A DNA stretch of 64,000 nt from an uncultured Eubacteriales bacterium (GTDB taxonomy: Bacteria; Bacillota; Clostridia; Oscillospirales; UBA644): contig CAJLLT010000007.1 of the NCBI GenBank assembly GCA_905207625.1, positions 1 to 64,000 of the forward strand, in the 5' to 3' direction. The position numbers and the translations under genes were made by a program. Below are positions 17,803 through 27,159 of this stretch, piece after piece. The notes beneath the pieces are model-generated. The model was not told the origin of the DNA. It was given only the letters and a program-made list of their open reading frames with translations, and searched no databases. Positions within the stretch are counted from its first letter, which is position 1. Each line of letters opens with the position of its first letter.

Positions 17803-17836
17803 ACAGTAACCCCACCCGGATGGGTGGGGTTACTGT
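17803..17836 (-). terminator. Terminator hairpin of the pot operon
   Basis: A perfect 15-bp stem (ACAGTAACCCCACCC with its complement, 4-base loop) lies seven bases past the potD stop codon. The T-tract is weak (TTGTAAAAA). Confidence 0.75.
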
Positions 17837-17842
17837 ATATAT

Positions 17843-18913
17843 TCAACCGTTGTCGGAAAGTATCTCTATCCAGAGTTCATTCATAAGCTCTGTGATATTG
17901 GAAGGCAAAGCCCTGTAGCTTTCCCATTTATCGGAGATCTCGGGATAAGCGATGGGATTGTTTCTTACGTCCTCATCAAGTATTTCCCATACCTTGGTGT
18001 TGGGGGTGGAATAGCCTACGACTTCAGTATTGCACTTACCCACATCGGGTCTGAGCATGAAGTTTATAAACTCTGCCGCAAGAGCCTGATGCTCGCTTGT
18101 TGCGGGAATGCACATAGCGTCGCTGAAAACATTCGTTCCGCTTTCGGGGATTGCAAACGCAAGATCCTCATTTTCTTCAAGCACATACAGATAGTCTCCG
18201 GCATAGTAAGGCATCATGACCGCAGAGCCCGAAGGCAGAAGGTCAAAGAACTGATCCATATAGAAAGGAACATTAAGCTCTCTGAGCTTTTTCAGTTCCG
18301 CCGCGGCTTCTCTTATCTGCCCCTCATCGGTGGTGTTCATGGAATAGCCGAGTTTATTCAGGGCGATTGCAAACGCATCTCTCGGATTGCCGATCATCAC
18401 TACACGGTTCGGATACTTTTCAGCAGCCTTCCAGAGATCATCCCAGCTCGTAACAGGATCGGTAATAACCTTGGAGTTATATATCAGTCCGACCGTACCC
18501 CAGAAATAAGGAACAGAGTACTCATTGGTGGGGTCATACTCTGGATTGACATATTCCTGCATTATTCCGGAAAAATTGGGAATAAGACTGTAATCGATCT
18601 TTGCAAGCATGCCTTCCGCTATCATCTGTTCGATCATATAGTCCGAGGGAAAAATGACATCATAATTCACGCCGCCGGTTTTCATCAGTGCGTACAGTTC
18701 CTCTGTTGTTTCGGCGGTTATATACTTGACACGGACTCCGTATTCTTTTTCAAATGCCTTCACAACGTCAAAAAGATCCCCTTCGTCCGTATCGCAGATG
18801 TATTCACCCCAGTTACAGATTATAAGGTCATAGCCTGAAGAACAGGCGGAGAGAACAGAGACGACGGAAACCGCCATCAGTACAACAAGCAAAACAGATA
18901 TTATTCTTTTCAT
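17843..18913 (-). CDS. potD: Polyamine ABC transporter substrate-binding lipoprotein
   Basis: The 356-residue protein has a lipoprotein signal peptide ending in LSAC (Cys at residue 24) and then the PotD-type binding fold (LIICNWGEYI, FEKEYGVRVKYITAE, YDVIFPSDYMIEQM). It captures spermidine and/or putrescine outside the membrane and delivers it to PotBC; which polyamine cannot be told. It is the last gene of potABCD on the minus strand, 14 nt after potC. Confidence 0.95.
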   Translation of the reverse strand: MKRIISVLLVVLMAVSVVSVLSACSSGYDLIICNWGEYICDTDEGDLFDVVKAFEKEYGVRVKYITAETTEELYALMKTGGVNYDVIFPSDYMIEQMIAEGMLAKIDYSLIPNFSGIMQEYVNPEYDPTNEYSVPYFWGTVGLIYNSKVITDPVTSWDDLWKAAEKYPNRVVMIGNPRDAFAIALNKLGYSMNTTDEGQIREAAAELKKLRELNVPFYMDQFFDLLPSGSAVMMPYYAGDYLYVLEENEDLAFAIPESGTNVFSDAMCIPATSEHQALAAEFINFMLRPDVGKCNTEVVGYSTPNTKVWEILDEDVRNNPIAYPEISDKWESYRALPSNITELMNELWIEILSDNG

Positions 18914-18927
18914 CGAAAATGTTCTCC

Positions 18928-19719
18928 TTAGCTGGATTTTTGATTTTGCTCGGCTCTGCTGTCCTTGATATTGATTATAAGCAAAGCCAGGAATACAACA
19001 ACAAACAGCAACCCCGACAGAGACAGCATCCAGGGCTTGATGCCTTTTTTCAGGCTGTTATTTATGTATACCGACAAAGTCTGAAATGTCCCTCCGGTAA
19101 AATAACTGATGACAAAGTCGTCCAGAGAGTAAGTGAATGCGGTAAGAAATCCCGCGAGGATACCGGGGAATATCTCCGGAAGGACAACTCTGGCAAACCC
19201 CTGTGACGGTGTGCAACCCAGATCAAGCGCCGCCTCATACATGCTTATATCCATTCTCCTGAGTCTGGGCATAATATTCAGAATAACATACGGAGTATTG
19301 AACACGACATGTGCGATAAGAACGGTGAAAAATCCAAGTTTGTTGCCGAAAATAGCTATAAATACAAGCATCAGCGAAATGCCGGTGACTATTTCCGGGT
19401 TAATGATCGGAATATTGGACACATTGATTATCGCGTCCCTTGCCCTTTTCTTTTTAACATTATAGATACCTACAGCTGCTGTCGTGCCAAGCAGTGAGGA
19501 AAGGACAGAGGAACATCCCGCAACCGCAAGAGTATTCATTAAAGCCTCAACCGCACCCTCATTTTTAAAGAGACTGAAGTAGTTATTCAGAGTAAACCCT
19601 TTAAAAATGGTTATTGATGTAGGGTTGTCATTGAACGAGTAGAATATCATCAGCAGTATAGGCGCATAAAGGAACAGAAAAACAATTACGAGGTAGACCC
19701 GTGAAAGAACTTTTCTCAT
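18928..19719 (-). CDS. potC: Polyamine ABC transporter permease
   Basis: The 263-residue inner-membrane permease has six predicted membrane segments and the ABC-permease EAA loop (YEAALDLGCTPSQGFARVVLPEIFPGI, near residues 158-184) that docks on PotA. It forms the translocation channel with PotB. It starts 9 nt after the potB stop. Confidence 0.95.
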   Translation of the reverse strand: MRKVLSRVYLVIVFLFLYAPILLMIFYSFNDNPTSITIFKGFTLNNYFSLFKNEGAVEALMNTLAVAGCSSVLSSLLGTTAAVGIYNVKKKRARDAIINVSNIPIINPEIVTGISLMLVFIAIFGNKLGFFTVLIAHVVFNTPYVILNIMPRLRRMDISMYEAALDLGCTPSQGFARVVLPEIFPGILAGFLTAFTYSLDDFVISYFTGGTFQTLSVYINNSLKKGIKPWMLSLSGLLFVVVFLALLIINIKDSRAEQNQKSS

Positions 19720-19728
19720 CTCTGCCTC

Positions 19729-20532
19729 CTATACTATTGCGGAATCTTCGCCGGAATCGAATTTGTTCATTATCGCCATACTGATCAGAATAATGACCAT
19801 CAGTACCAGAGCAAGCATCGACCCGATATGGTTATTCGCACCGATTCCCTTGTAATAACTTTGGATAGTATCACCGATGAGAAAACGTCCGCCGAGGTAG
19901 GTACTTATATAAAACGTACTTGCCGCAGGAACGAACACCATGGTTATACCGGTAATTACACCGGGAACACTGAGGGGCAGAATGATCCGGCGCAGGACAT
20001 TGAAGCCGTTGCAGCCAAGATCCTGTCCCGCTTCGATCAGGGATCTGCTTATCTTTGCCATTGTGGTATATATCGGAAGGACCATAAACGGCAGATAGTT
20101 ATATACAATGCCTATGACTATAGCAGTCTCAGTCTGATAGATATGATTATTTCCGAAACCGAGAACCCCGAGAAGTGAGTCAAGGACGCCGTCGGGTTTG
20201 AGAATAAGCATCCAGGCACAGATACGGAGAACGAAATTCATCCACATCGGAAGCATGATCAGCATATTCATCATCTTCTGCGTCCGGACCTTCATCCGGG
20301 ACATGATCAACGCCAGAGGATATGCAAGAATAAGGCACACAGCCGTGGAAATCAAAGCAATTTTCAGCGAATCAACGTAAGTTGAGGCATTTTTCGCAAT
20401 AAACTGAAGATTATCGAAAGTAAATGCCCCGTTCTTGTCCGTAAAGGCATAATAAACGATCATTGCAAGGGGCACTATGACAAATATCGCCATCCAAACT
20501 ATGTATGGGTAGAGAAGTTTCCTGGATTTCAT
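19729..20532 (-). CDS. potB: Polyamine ABC transporter permease
   Basis: The 267-residue permease has six membrane segments and an EAA loop ([25 protein letters not shown]). It pairs with PotC. Its start overlaps the potA stop by four bases (ATGA), a sign of translational coupling. Confidence 0.95.
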   Translation of the reverse strand: MKSRKLLYPYIVWMAIFVIVPLAMIVYYAFTDKNGAFTFDNLQFIAKNASTYVDSLKIALISTAVCLILAYPLALIMSRMKVRTQKMMNMLIMLPMWMNFVLRICAWMLILKPDGVLDSLLGVLGFGNNHIYQTETAIVIGIVYNYLPFMVLPIYTTMAKISRSLIEAGQDLGCNGFNVLRRIILPLSVPGVITGITMVFVPAASTFYISTYLGGRFLIGDTIQSYYKGIGANNHIGSMLALVLMVIILISMAIMNKFDSGEDSAIV

Positions 20533-21947
20533 TTCTCAGCCTCCCTGCGTCCGATCAAGGAGACCTCCGCCTTCAGCATGTCAAGTATTATACCGACCTC
20601 GGACCCCTGCTGTTCATCGATCTGACGGTGTACCACGATACGTCTTCCGTCATCCATTTCGACTATCAGTTCATAGCAGTCGTTTTTACCTATAACACTG
20701 TAAATATATCCGTTGAGGTCGCCATCGTCTTTTGATGTTATACCTATTGTTTCAGCCGGGAAATTTATACGGACGGTATCCCCTTCGGAAAAGTTTTCCT
20801 CAGAGGGAAACTCCAGTTCTTTTCCCGCAATTTCAACAGTATACAGTCCCGCCTCTATGTCCGCCGAAACGATCTCCGTTTCAAAGGCATTGACATCGGT
20901 GGTATACATTTTCTTCATTATGTGAATGTTGTCCGGCGTGACATACATTCCTATTTTGTCCCCGACCTTTGCGGGCTTTGTGGAATGGATCAGCCATATG
21001 CACTCAGCACTGTCGGAGTTTACTGTTATTTCAAAATGAACGCCTTTAAAAAGGCAGCTCTCCACTACACCGGTTATAAGACCCTTTTCGGGAGACACAA
21101 CCTCAATATCTTCGGGACGGATAACGACATCGACTTCGACATCGTTGTCCGGACGGGGATCGACACACGGCAGAGATGCCCCCTTGACAATGACAACATC
21201 ATCCTCGTACATCTGACCGTCAATTATGTTGCTTTCTCCGATAAAATCGGCAACAAAAGCATTTTTAGGCTCGTTATAGATATCCTGGGGAGAACCGATT
21301 TGCTGAATTATGCCGTTATTCATTACGACAACGGTATCAGACATGGTCAGGGCTTCCTCCTGATCATGAGTAACATATATAAAGGTTATGCCGGTCTTTA
21401 TCTGAATGCTCTTCAGCTCCAGCTGCATTTCCTTTCTCAGTTTCAGATCAAGCGCTCCGAGGGGCTCATCCAGCAAAAGGACTTTGGGCTTATTGATAAG
21501 AGCACGGGCGATGGCAACACGCTGTTGCTGACCGCCGGACAGAGACTGAATATTCCGTTGACCGAATCCCTTGAGATTGACGACCGAAAGCATTTCTTCG
21601 ACAAGAGGTTTTATCTGCTGTTTCGGGACTTTTTTGATGTTCAGACCGAATGCAACGTTTTCATATACGTTAAGGTGCGGAAACAGTGCGTACTTCTGAA
21701 ACACAGTATTGACATTACGTTTATACGGGGGCAGGTCATTGATATTTTCACCCGCAAAAAAAACATTACCACTGTCCTGCTTCTGGAAGCCCGCGATGAT
21801 TCTTAACGTCGTGGTCTTACCGCAGCCGCTGGGACCGAGTAATGTAACAAATTCCTTGTCTCTTATGTACAAGTTCAGATTGTCAAGTATCTTTTCCCCA
21901 TCAAAAGCAACCGAAATATCTTCGAGTCGAATGATGTTTTCTGCCAT
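20529..21947 (-). CDS. potA: Polyamine ABC transporter ATP-binding protein with long C-terminal region
   Basis: The ATPase domain (residues 1-235) shows Walker [10 protein letters not shown] (near 38), the signature [15 protein letters not shown] and Walker [13 protein letters not shown], and powers polyamine import. The protein has 472 residues, about 100 more than usual for PotA: beyond the normal TOBE domain there is a second beta-rich, acidic stretch (about residues 360-465) that reads like another TOBE-type unit. The start follows GGGAG. A promoter lies at 22014-22041. Confidence 0.95.
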   Translation of the reverse strand: MAENIIRLEDISVAFDGEKILDNLNLYIRDKEFVTLLGPSGCGKTTTLRIIAGFQKQDSGNVFFAGENINDLPPYKRNVNTVFQKYALFPHLNVYENVAFGLNIKKVPKQQIKPLVEEMLSVVNLKGFGQRNIQSLSGGQQQRVAIARALINKPKVLLLDEPLGALDLKLRKEMQLELKSIQIKTGITFIYVTHDQEEALTMSDTVVVMNNGIIQQIGSPQDIYNEPKNAFVADFIGESNIIDGQMYEDDVVIVKGASLPCVDPRPDNDVEVDVVIRPEDIEVVSPEKGLITGVVESCLFKGVHFEITVNSDSAECIWLIHSTKPAKVGDKIGMYVTPDNIHIMKKMYTTDVNAFETEIVSADIEAGLYTVEIAGKELEFPSEENFSEGDTVRINFPAETIGITSKDDGDLNGYIYSVIGKNDCYELIVEMDDGRRIVVHRQIDEQQGSEVGIILDMLKAEVSLIGRREAEK

Positions 21948-22013
21948 CTATCTATCTCCCATCATCTGCTGTGCCGGAAACACGTCGACACAGTTTTCGA
22001 TTTTTATACGCAT

Positions 22014-22041
22014 ATAATATCATATATTTTGCAATTGTCAA
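22014..22041 (-). promoter_or_regulatory. Promoter of potABCD
   Basis: Minus strand TTGACA, 16-bp spacer, TATTAT, in the 134-nt gap between the pseudouridine synthase gene and potA. The transcript leader is about 60 nt; no riboswitch was recognised in it. Confidence 0.7.
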
Positions 22042-22081
22042 GGCATTTCCCAAAAATTTAAACATTTTTCGTCAAAAAATA

Positions 22082-23080
22082 TTATTTTTCGCGCCACAAA
22101 AACTTTTTGAGAAAAAAAGGTTCCGTTCTGAACTCTCTGCCGTTGAGATAATCCAGGCAGGTCTGCTCTTTTTCCGTATCAAAATCAAACCGCAGATAGG
22201 CTGAACAAAGAGCCTGATGTTCGAATTTATACGGTTTATCGGAAAAGAAGGTTTTATTCTGCTTCAGACTGCCGTATTTTGTATCTCCGAGCAACGGATG
22301 TCCGATAAAAGCCATATGAGCACGGATCTGATGTGTTCTGCCGGTATAAAGATCAACCCTCAGCAGTGACACTTCACCGTCGGTCTTCTCCAGTCTGTAC
22401 CCTGTTTTTATGGGCAGATAGCCGTTTTCGGAGGCGAATCTTTCGTCCGCAGTTATCCTGACGGTATTGTTTTCGGAATCCTTTTTCAGAAATGCAGTCA
22501 GAATCGCGGACGCAGGTTCGGGAACACCGAAAACAAGGCAGGAATAGACTTTGCTCAGTTCTCTCTGTTTTATTTTACCGTTCATCACCCTCAGAGCTTC
22601 CGCATTTTTCGCGGCGATTACAAGTCCTTGAGTGTTCTTGTCAATACGGTTGCACAACGCGGGAGCAAAAGCCTTTTCGTTTTCCGGCGAATACTCCCCC
22701 TTCCGGGCGAGATAAGACTGTATCTGGTTTACAAGGGTGTTAAAGCTTTCCTTGTCGTCGCTCTGGCAGATGAGTCCCACGGACTTGTCCGCTATGAGTA
22801 TGTTTTCATCCTCAAAAACAACATCGAACCCCTTACGGACACGGGAAAGGTCGACAGTCCGGTCTTCCCTCTCCCCAAAAAACTCGTCGCTGATATAAAG
22901 GGTAAGCACGTCACCCTTCTCAAGAACATGATCGGCGGAAACGTGCTTCCCGTTAACTTTTATGCATTTTTTCCGGATATACTTTTGCAGCAGTGACTTC
23001 GGCATAGTCCTGAAACGCTTGGACATGTACCTGTCAAGACGTTGACCGCAGTCATTTCCGCCGATCACAAGTTGTCTCAT
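22082..23080 (-). CDS. RluA-family pseudouridine synthase
   Basis: The 332-residue protein has an N-terminal S4 RNA-binding domain (about residues 10-75, KSLLQKYIRKKCIKVNGKHV) and an RluA catalytic domain with the active-site Asp in CNRIDKNTQG near residue 147; the usual His-Arg-Leu-Asp is Asn-Arg-Ile-Asp here, the Asp being kept. It isomerises uridines in rRNA or tRNA; the target site is not predictable. It overlaps the stop of the glucokinase gene by four bases. Confidence 0.93.
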   Translation of the reverse strand: MRQLVIGGNDCGQRLDRYMSKRFRTMPKSLLQKYIRKKCIKVNGKHVSADHVLEKGDVLTLYISDEFFGEREDRTVDLSRVRKGFDVVFEDENILIADKSVGLICQSDDKESFNTLVNQIQSYLARKGEYSPENEKAFAPALCNRIDKNTQGLVIAAKNAEALRVMNGKIKQRELSKVYSCLVFGVPEPASAILTAFLKKDSENNTVRITADERFASENGYLPIKTGYRLEKTDGEVSLLRVDLYTGRTHQIRAHMAFIGHPLLGDTKYGSLKQNKTFFSDKPYKFEHQALCSAYLRFDFDTEKEQTCLDYLNGREFRTEPFFLKKFLWREK

Positions 23081-24030
23081 TGCTTGACGGCGTTTACGAG
23101 GGCGGCTCCGATAATACCGGCATCATTGCCCAATTTCGCAATCTCTATGACCTGCTCGGGGTTTCTGTCTCCGCCGTAAACATGTTCCTTCACAAATTTC
23201 TTAAGGGGAACAAGCAGAGTGTCTCCCTCATTGCAGATTCCTCCGCCGATAATGAGAACTTCCGGTCTGAAAATATTGATTATGTCAACAAGTCCCTCGG
23301 CAATGTAAATTATATACTTGTCAACAACGTCCTTTGCAATCTTGTCGCCTTTTCTCATTGCATCAAAGGCGGTTCTGCCGCTCACGGTGTCCTGGGTCGC
23401 CATCTGATTCATTATGGATTCGGGATGCTCAAGCATGGCTCTTTTTGTCTGACGGATAAGCGCCGTTGCGGAGGCATAAGCTTCCCAGCAGCCTTTTCTG
23501 CCGCAGCTGCACTGTTCGCCGTCATGAATAAGCATCATGTGTCCCAGTTCCGCACCCGCGGAATGCTGTCCCTCATAGATCTTGCCGTCAATGACGATAC
23601 CGCCGCCAACACCTGTTCCAAGGGTAATCATTACAGCATTTTTCACACCTTTGGCGGCACCGGAAACCACCTCGCCCAGGGCGGCAACATTCGCGTCATT
23701 GCCCAGATAAACAGGCTTATCGATATACTTCTGCAAAAGCTCACGCATAGGCACATTGTGTCCGTATTTGAAGTTATTTGCATAAACAAGCACGCCTTTT
23801 TCGGTATTTACCGAACCCGGTGTGCCTATACCTATGGACTTTATTTCATCAAGTGAAACCTTCTGTTCTGAAAGCAGCGTCATGATGCAGTCCGCCATAT
23901 CCCTGAATATATCCTCAAAGGGACGGTTTGCACCTGTCTTTATGGATTTTTTCGCTTTTATAGCGCCCTGTTCCGTTACTATCCCGACGGCAATATTGGT
24001 TCCGCCGAGGTCCACACCTATATAATACAT
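23077..24030 (-). CDS. ROK-family glucokinase
   Basis: The 317-residue sugar kinase begins with the ATP-binding MYYIGVDLGGTNIAVG and has the ROK zinc motif CSCGRKGCWE near residues 170-180. It phosphorylates glucose or a related hexose in the cytoplasm. The start at 24030 has GGAGG six bases upstream; the frame is open for 19 more codons without a site. Its last bases overlap the pseudouridine synthase gene, so the two are co-transcribed. Confidence 0.93.
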   Translation of the reverse strand: MYYIGVDLGGTNIAVGIVTEQGAIKAKKSIKTGANRPFEDIFRDMADCIMTLLSEQKVSLDEIKSIGIGTPGSVNTEKGVLVYANNFKYGHNVPMRELLQKYIDKPVYLGNDANVAALGEVVSGAAKGVKNAVMITLGTGVGGGIVIDGKIYEGQHSAGAELGHMMLIHDGEQCSCGRKGCWEAYASATALIRQTKRAMLEHPESIMNQMATQDTVSGRTAFDAMRKGDKIAKDVVDKYIIYIAEGLVDIINIFRPEVLIIGGGICNEGDTLLVPLKKFVKEHVYGGDRNPEQVIEIAKLGNDAGIIGAALVNAVKQ

Positions 24031-24137
24031 GATCTTCCTCCGAAAAACGATTTTCTTTATATTACCACAGAAATGCGCAAAAGTCAAGTTTAATGTCCTC
24101 CTTCCTCCCTGTTTTTCGGAATAATTACAAAAAAAGG

Positions 24138-24166
24138 TTGCAAAAAGTAACAGAGTGTGGTATAAT
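24138..24166 (+). promoter_or_regulatory. Sigma-A promoter of the amidase gene
   Basis: TTGCAA, 17-bp spacer, TATAAT, 33 bases before the start codon. Confidence 0.75.
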
Positions 24167-24199
24167 CAGTGCGTAACAATTTTCTCCGAAAGGAAAAAT

Positions 24200-25243
24200 A
24201 TGAATACAAAACAACGTATAAACGCGGTACGCAGACGAAGACTCCTGATTCGCAGAATAATGATAGTTGCGGTGGCTCTTGCCCTTGTTTCGGGGATCAT
24301 ACTCCTTACAGTTGCCATTGCCGGCTCAGCAAAAAAACCGGAGCCGGCCACCGAACCGCCAACCTCCGAAGCGACCGAACCGCAGACTGCTCCTTCCGAA
24401 AACACAGTTGACAGCAAATACTACTTTGACCCGGATTCCTTTTCGGAATGGGAAAAGATAGACTTACTGAAGTATTCGGGACAAGTTCTCCCAAAAGTAT
24501 TTCCGAATCCGGGATATATATATGATTCGTTTGCAACCGATATCGTAAAACTGGGATCAAATGACAAAAAAGTAATAGTTATCGATGCCGGGCATCAGAC
24601 TCAGGAGGATATAGTCAGAGCGGATGTATGGATGTCTCCGTATCTTGACCCTGCGGATGAGGACTCATGGGTCAGGAAGCATTACATGAAAGTCGGAGCG
24701 ACCGGCGTCAGTACGAAAAAAGCCGAAGCACAGACGACCCATGCACTGGCACTGAAGCTGAAGAAGGAACTCGAATCCGCCGGATTCACGGTATACCTGT
24801 CACATCCGGACATAGATTCAATGCTGAGTGCAGCCGAACGCGCGGCGGTAGCGAACAGAAACAACGCAGACCTGATGATTTCCCTTCACTGCAATTTCGA
24901 CAGCGAATACCGTTCCACCCGGGGTGTTGAAGTCTACTACCCCGAAGTTTACGAGGGATATCCGGACAAAACGCTTTCATATCTTTCCGAAAGAGCGGCA
25001 AAGGTTTTTCTTGATGAATATACGGCGGTAACGGGACTGAAAAAGAGAAGCGTCGGAGGATGGACCCTTACATCGATGTTCAATTTCTGTAAGAGCCCCA
25101 TAATTCTCGTGGAACTGGGCTATACTTCCAACCCCGATGAAGACGAGGCTCTGAACAGTGAGGATTTTCAGCAGCTTATGGCAGAGGGGCTAACCCGGAG
25201 CACCTGCAAATACTTTGCCCTGCTCAAGAATTACGGCAAATAA
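24200..25243 (+). CDS. N-acetylmuramoyl-L-alanine amidase (Amidase_3)
   Basis: The 347-residue protein has a basic N-terminus, one membrane anchor (about residues 20-38), a Thr/Glu/Pro linker and a C-terminal Amidase_3 domain (about 120-345). Zinc-site residues are visible in VIVIDAGHQ and SLHCNFD, with the catalytic Glu in VELGYTSN. It cuts between MurNAc and the stem peptide. The start was chosen at 24200 behind AAAGGA, 33 bases after the promoter. It is a single-gene transcript ended by the hairpin at 25278-25307. Confidence 0.94.
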   Translation: MNTKQRINAVRRRRLLIRRIMIVAVALALVSGIILLTVAIAGSAKKPEPATEPPTSEATEPQTAPSENTVDSKYYFDPDSFSEWEKIDLLKYSGQVLPKVFPNPGYIYDSFATDIVKLGSNDKKVIVIDAGHQTQEDIVRADVWMSPYLDPADEDSWVRKHYMKVGATGVSTKKAEAQTTHALALKLKKELESAGFTVYLSHPDIDSMLSAAERAAVANRNNADLMISLHCNFDSEYRSTRGVEVYYPEVYEGYPDKTLSYLSERAAKVFLDEYTAVTGLKKRSVGGWTLTSMFNFCKSPIILVELGYTSNPDEDEALNSEDFQQLMAEGLTRSTCKYFALLKNYGK

Positions 25244-25277
25244 CCTTTTCTCCGGAAATTGCATAAATTAAAAACAC

Positions 25278-25307
25278 AAAGCGTACCAGTTGCAACCGGT
25301 ACGCTTT
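25278..25307. terminator. Bidirectional terminator
   Basis: A 10-bp stem AAAGCGTACC/GGTACGCTTT with T-rich flanks on both strands lies between the convergent amidase and YesL-like genes. Confidence 0.8.
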
Positions 25308-25350
25308 TAATATCAAACAAATCTACAAAGAGGACTCTGACACCTTATAC

Positions 25351-26088
25351 TCAGGGCTGATCCCTGAAAACCTGATCCTCCTGCTGTGGCTGCCCTGGCT
25401 GAGAGTCAGAGGCAACGTAACGCACGAGTATCGGATAGACAAGAAAATTATTGAACAGACTGCACAACGTAAAGGAAAAGAACAGTATAAAAGGCATACT
25501 CAGAGGGAACAGCAAAAGACAAGCGGCAGTGATGACGCCGTTGAAAAGAATCATCAGAAGGTTCTGCCCGAGTTTGTAAATGCCGAGGATCAGACTGTTT
25601 TTAAGTATGTTCTTCAGCGGAAGGTCAAAGGAGACCAGCATGGGAAAAACATAAAAATTAGTGCAGACCAGAATATAAGCCACCAGAAATACGCACACAA
25701 GAGCTATTGTTCTCACGATTCCCGACACCGCAAGCTGAGACGAGGACCAGAAGAAGTAGGAATACACCGTAAGAAAAGCGACTACGGCGTCAATGAGCAT
25801 GACTGCAAGACCCTTCAGGAAATTCTCTTTCCCCTTTTCCACGAAATCCGAAAAGAAGTAAGCGTGTTTTGACTGGGAAAAGTTCCTCATGACATAAGTC
25901 ATACCGGCAGTGGCGCCGCCTATGGTAACTATCGGCAGACAGGCAAAAACATACAACGCATTCAACGCTATTATCTGCCAGAACCGATGACCTATGACTT
26001 TAAAAAAACGGATGAACCCTACCGGCTGTTTTTCGTCCTTCCGGACACCGGGGCCCTCCGCTTCGTAATTCGGTCTGAATAAACTCAT
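25351..26088 (-). CDS. YesL-family (DUF624) membrane protein
   Basis: The 245-residue protein has about five membrane segments (from residue 35 on) and the YesL pattern (FFKVIGHRFWQIIALNALYVFACLPIVTIGGATAGM). YesL proteins often accompany carbohydrate transport or two-component genes, but their role is unknown. The start follows AAGGGA. It is 37 nt behind the SpoIIM-like gene. Confidence 0.85.
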   Translation of the reverse strand: MSLFRPNYEAEGPGVRKDEKQPVGFIRFFKVIGHRFWQIIALNALYVFACLPIVTIGGATAGMTYVMRNFSQSKHAYFFSDFVEKGKENFLKGLAVMLIDAVVAFLTVYSYFFWSSSQLAVSGIVRTIALVCVFLVAYILVCTNFYVFPMLVSFDLPLKNILKNSLILGIYKLGQNLLMILFNGVITAACLLLFPLSMPFILFFSFTLCSLFNNFLVYPILVRYVASDSQPGQPQQEDQVFRDQP

Positions 26089-26125
26089 TTCTGATTTCCC
26101 TTACATTTTTTATGTATTGATTATA

Positions 26126-26698
26126 TCAGAAAAAAGCGGCTTTGTCAAGGAACATTTCAACAGTTTTATTACATAACCATGGCATTAAATACGCATTGTA
26201 CAATGCAGCAAAAAAGTTGACAAGAACGCCGGCGGCACACTGTACGGAGAAACTCCGCAGCCTGTCTGCGCCGACATTACGGCACCCGTTGATGATATCG
26301 AAAGAGAGTTCCGAGCCGTATCGGCATAAAACCGAAAGAGAGATAATACGGACCAATGCCGAAAAAGCAAAGGCGACAACCACTGATCCCGATACCGAAT
26401 CCGATGCAATGAGATATCCGAGGGCGACGCCCATGAAATAAGACCTGGCCGCAAGGATCGGATATACAAAAAGAAAACCTAAAATGAAGCCCCCGAGAAG
26501 ACATATCAGAACCGCAGACCCAAGATCGGCAAAGAGATTCTTTGCCAGATATTGTCCCGGGTACAGTGAAACAAGATCAATTTGTGAACCCGGAAGATCC
26601 TGTTTTATCCCGAAAGCTCCCCCGATACAGAAACAAACAAGCCCAAGGAGTGCAGAAAATGCAAGTTTGGCTCTTTCATCCTTCAGCAACAAAATCAT
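26126..26698 (-). CDS. SpoIIM-like membrane protein
   Basis: The protein (190 residues) has about five membrane segments. Layout and segments (GGFILGFLFVYPILAARSYFMGVALGYLIAS) resemble stage II sporulation protein M, which with SpoIID/SpoIIP remodels peptidoglycan during engulfment; similarity is read by eye and moderate. The start is uncertain: ATG 26698 sits only two bases after GGGG, while TTG codons at 26692 and 26689 are better spaced. The GGGGTG lies in the 3' arm of a 9-bp hairpin (26699-26723). Confidence 0.65.
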   Translation of the reverse strand: MILLLKDERAKLAFSALLGLVCFCIGGAFGIKQDLPGSQIDLVSLYPGQYLAKNLFADLGSAVLICLLGGFILGFLFVYPILAARSYFMGVALGYLIASDSVSGSVVVAFAFSALVRIISLSVLCRYGSELSFDIINGCRNVGADRLRSFSVQCAAGVLVNFFAALYNAYLMPWLCNKTVEMFLDKAAFF

Positions 26699-26723
26699 CA
26701 CCCCATAGCATGAGTATGGGGTG
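26699..26723 (-). promoter_or_regulatory. Hairpin holding the ribosome binding site of the SpoIIM-like gene
   Basis: A 9-bp perfect stem (CACCCCATA/TATGGGGTG, 7-base loop) lies between the small membrane protein gene and the SpoIIM-like gene. The GGGG likely to bind the ribosome is in its 3' arm. Confidence 0.5.
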
Positions 26724-26729
26724 ACTGAA

Positions 26730-26987
26730 TTATTTATTCCCGCTGCCGTCCCTCGGACGGATCCGGATCAGAGCAAGATAAGTAAGTATTCCGATCGCAA
26801 AGGACTGCACTCCGGACTGTATCAGTCCGTCACAAAGCTGCGTTCTTTCTATGGGTGCAATATTTCCTCCGAGTCTGATCAGAAAGATCACCGCGACTAA
26901 CTGAAGAATTGAGAATATCGCCGAAAAAATCAAAAATTTTTCCGGAAATGTTTCCCTGCTTATTATTGCGGTCAGTTTTTGTTTCAT
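26730..26987 (-). CDS. Small two-segment membrane protein, unknown
   Basis: The 85-residue protein has two hydrophobic segments (about residues 19-38 and 58-75) and a basic tail (IRIRPRDGSGNK). AAGGAG lies seven bases before its ATG, so it is very likely translated. It precedes the SpoIIM-like gene by about 30 bases and is probably co-transcribed with it. I do not recognise the family. Confidence 0.75.
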   Translation of the reverse strand: MKQKLTAIISRETFPEKFLIFSAIFSILQLVAVIFLIRLGGNIAPIERTQLCDGLIQSGVQSFAIGILTYLALIRIRPRDGSGNK

Positions 26988-27159
26988 GCTGATGCTCCTT
27001 ATCGTAATATTTACTGATTTTCAGAAACCGTCCTTAAGGATACGGGAAATAGGATCACGCTTCCTTCAAGAGCATTTTATCACAGTTAATAAGGGATTTC
27101 AACCATCGGAATTTTCCACTCACGGCAAGCATATCCATTTTTATAAAGGAGTGGTACTT

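Noticed and set aside
26988..27159. Possible riboswitch before the alanine/glycine symporter
   Set aside because: The leader was read for the glycine-riboswitch core and none of its conserved blocks was found.
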